Shown: one piece after another, positions 63,988-64,000 of the stretch
Numbering within the stretch: position 1 is the stretch's first letter
Layout: each line of letters opens with the position of its first letter
NCBI RefSeq assembly: GCF_001598555.1
Contig: NZ_BCZE01000028.1
Span: 37,924 to 101,923, forward strand
Direction of reading: 5' to 3'
DNA: 64,000 nucleotides
From: Novosphingobium rosa NBRC 15208
GTDB taxonomy: Bacteria > Pseudomonadota > Alphaproteobacteria > Sphingomonadales > Sphingomonadaceae
Notes under the pieces: model-generated
Database searches by the model: none
What the model saw: the letters and a program-made list of their open reading frames with translations, nothing else
Told to the model about the DNA's origin: nothing
Made by a program: the position numbers and the translations under genes

Positions 63988-64000
63988 AGAAGAGAAGATG
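63988..64000 (+). repeat. possible start of a sixth copy of the dispersed structured repeat (cut by window end)
   Basis: GAAGAGAAGATG at the window end matches the left border of copy E (GAAGAGAGAAGATG) and lies 7 bp after the ftsK stop, the usual position relative to a gene 3' end. Only the border is visible. Confidence 0.5.

Overview
The window is high-GC chromosomal DNA from an alphaproteobacterium, most likely Sphingomonadales and Novosphingobium-like. That placement is an inference from base composition, codon use, the style of the exopolysaccharide genes and the housekeeping genes (IspG, RlmE-Ppx/GppA, FtsK, AcnA, RpoBC). No phage, plasmid, insertion sequence, CRISPR array, tRNA or rRNA gene was recognised.

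Layout. 1-1.8 kb: a concentrative nucleoside transporter and a membrane-anchored SNase-like nuclease. 2.1-28.6 kb: a large surface-polysaccharide region. It holds amino-sugar nucleotide enzymes (TviB-like dehydrogenase, WecB, WecC), a tightly overlapping run of three GT4 and one GT2 glycosyltransferases, a flippase, an acyl carrier protein, an MBOAT acyltransferase, an SGNH-like protein and a Wzy/WaaL-like polymerase. Further on come a Wzc-like tyrosine autokinase with a Wza-like export lipoprotein, a metallophosphatase, a split Alg14/Alg13-type glycosyltransferase, two small membrane proteins and an FkbH-like HAD protein. The run is interrupted at 16.8-19.8 kb by a secreted phosphoesterase and a dicarboxylate/amino-acid symporter, which are flanked by inverted copies of a 59-60 bp repeat. 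No initiating glycosyl-1-phosphate transferase is present, so the locus is incomplete or depends on genes elsewhere.

28.7-38.1 kb: aconitase, an EamA exporter, two L,D-transpeptidase-type proteins, a GNAT acetyltransferase, a retropepsin-like protease and IspG. 38.2-44.5 kb: a six-gene minus-strand operon (DUF4129, DUF4350, MoxR, DUF58, SpoIIM, RDD) with start/stop overlaps at most junctions. 44.6-46.2 kb: prephenate dehydratase and a membrane-anchored cytochrome c. 46.4-58.9 kb: rplJ-rplL on the minus strand and rpoB-rpoC on the plus strand, separated by an ICMT-like methyltransferase and a Pro/Ala-rich envelope protein. 59.2-64 kb: RlmE, a Ppx/GppA phosphatase and FtsK.

Three things stand out. 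A ~225-245 bp structured repeat occurs five times in full, plus the first bases of a sixth at the window end, and every copy lies close to the 3' end of a gene. The polysaccharide locus carries an ACP, an MBOAT, an SGNH-like protein and an FkbH-like protein, which together could make and transfer a glyceryl or other hydroxyacyl substituent. An isolated ~160 bp cruciform-like element carries a perfect 31-bp inverted repeat.
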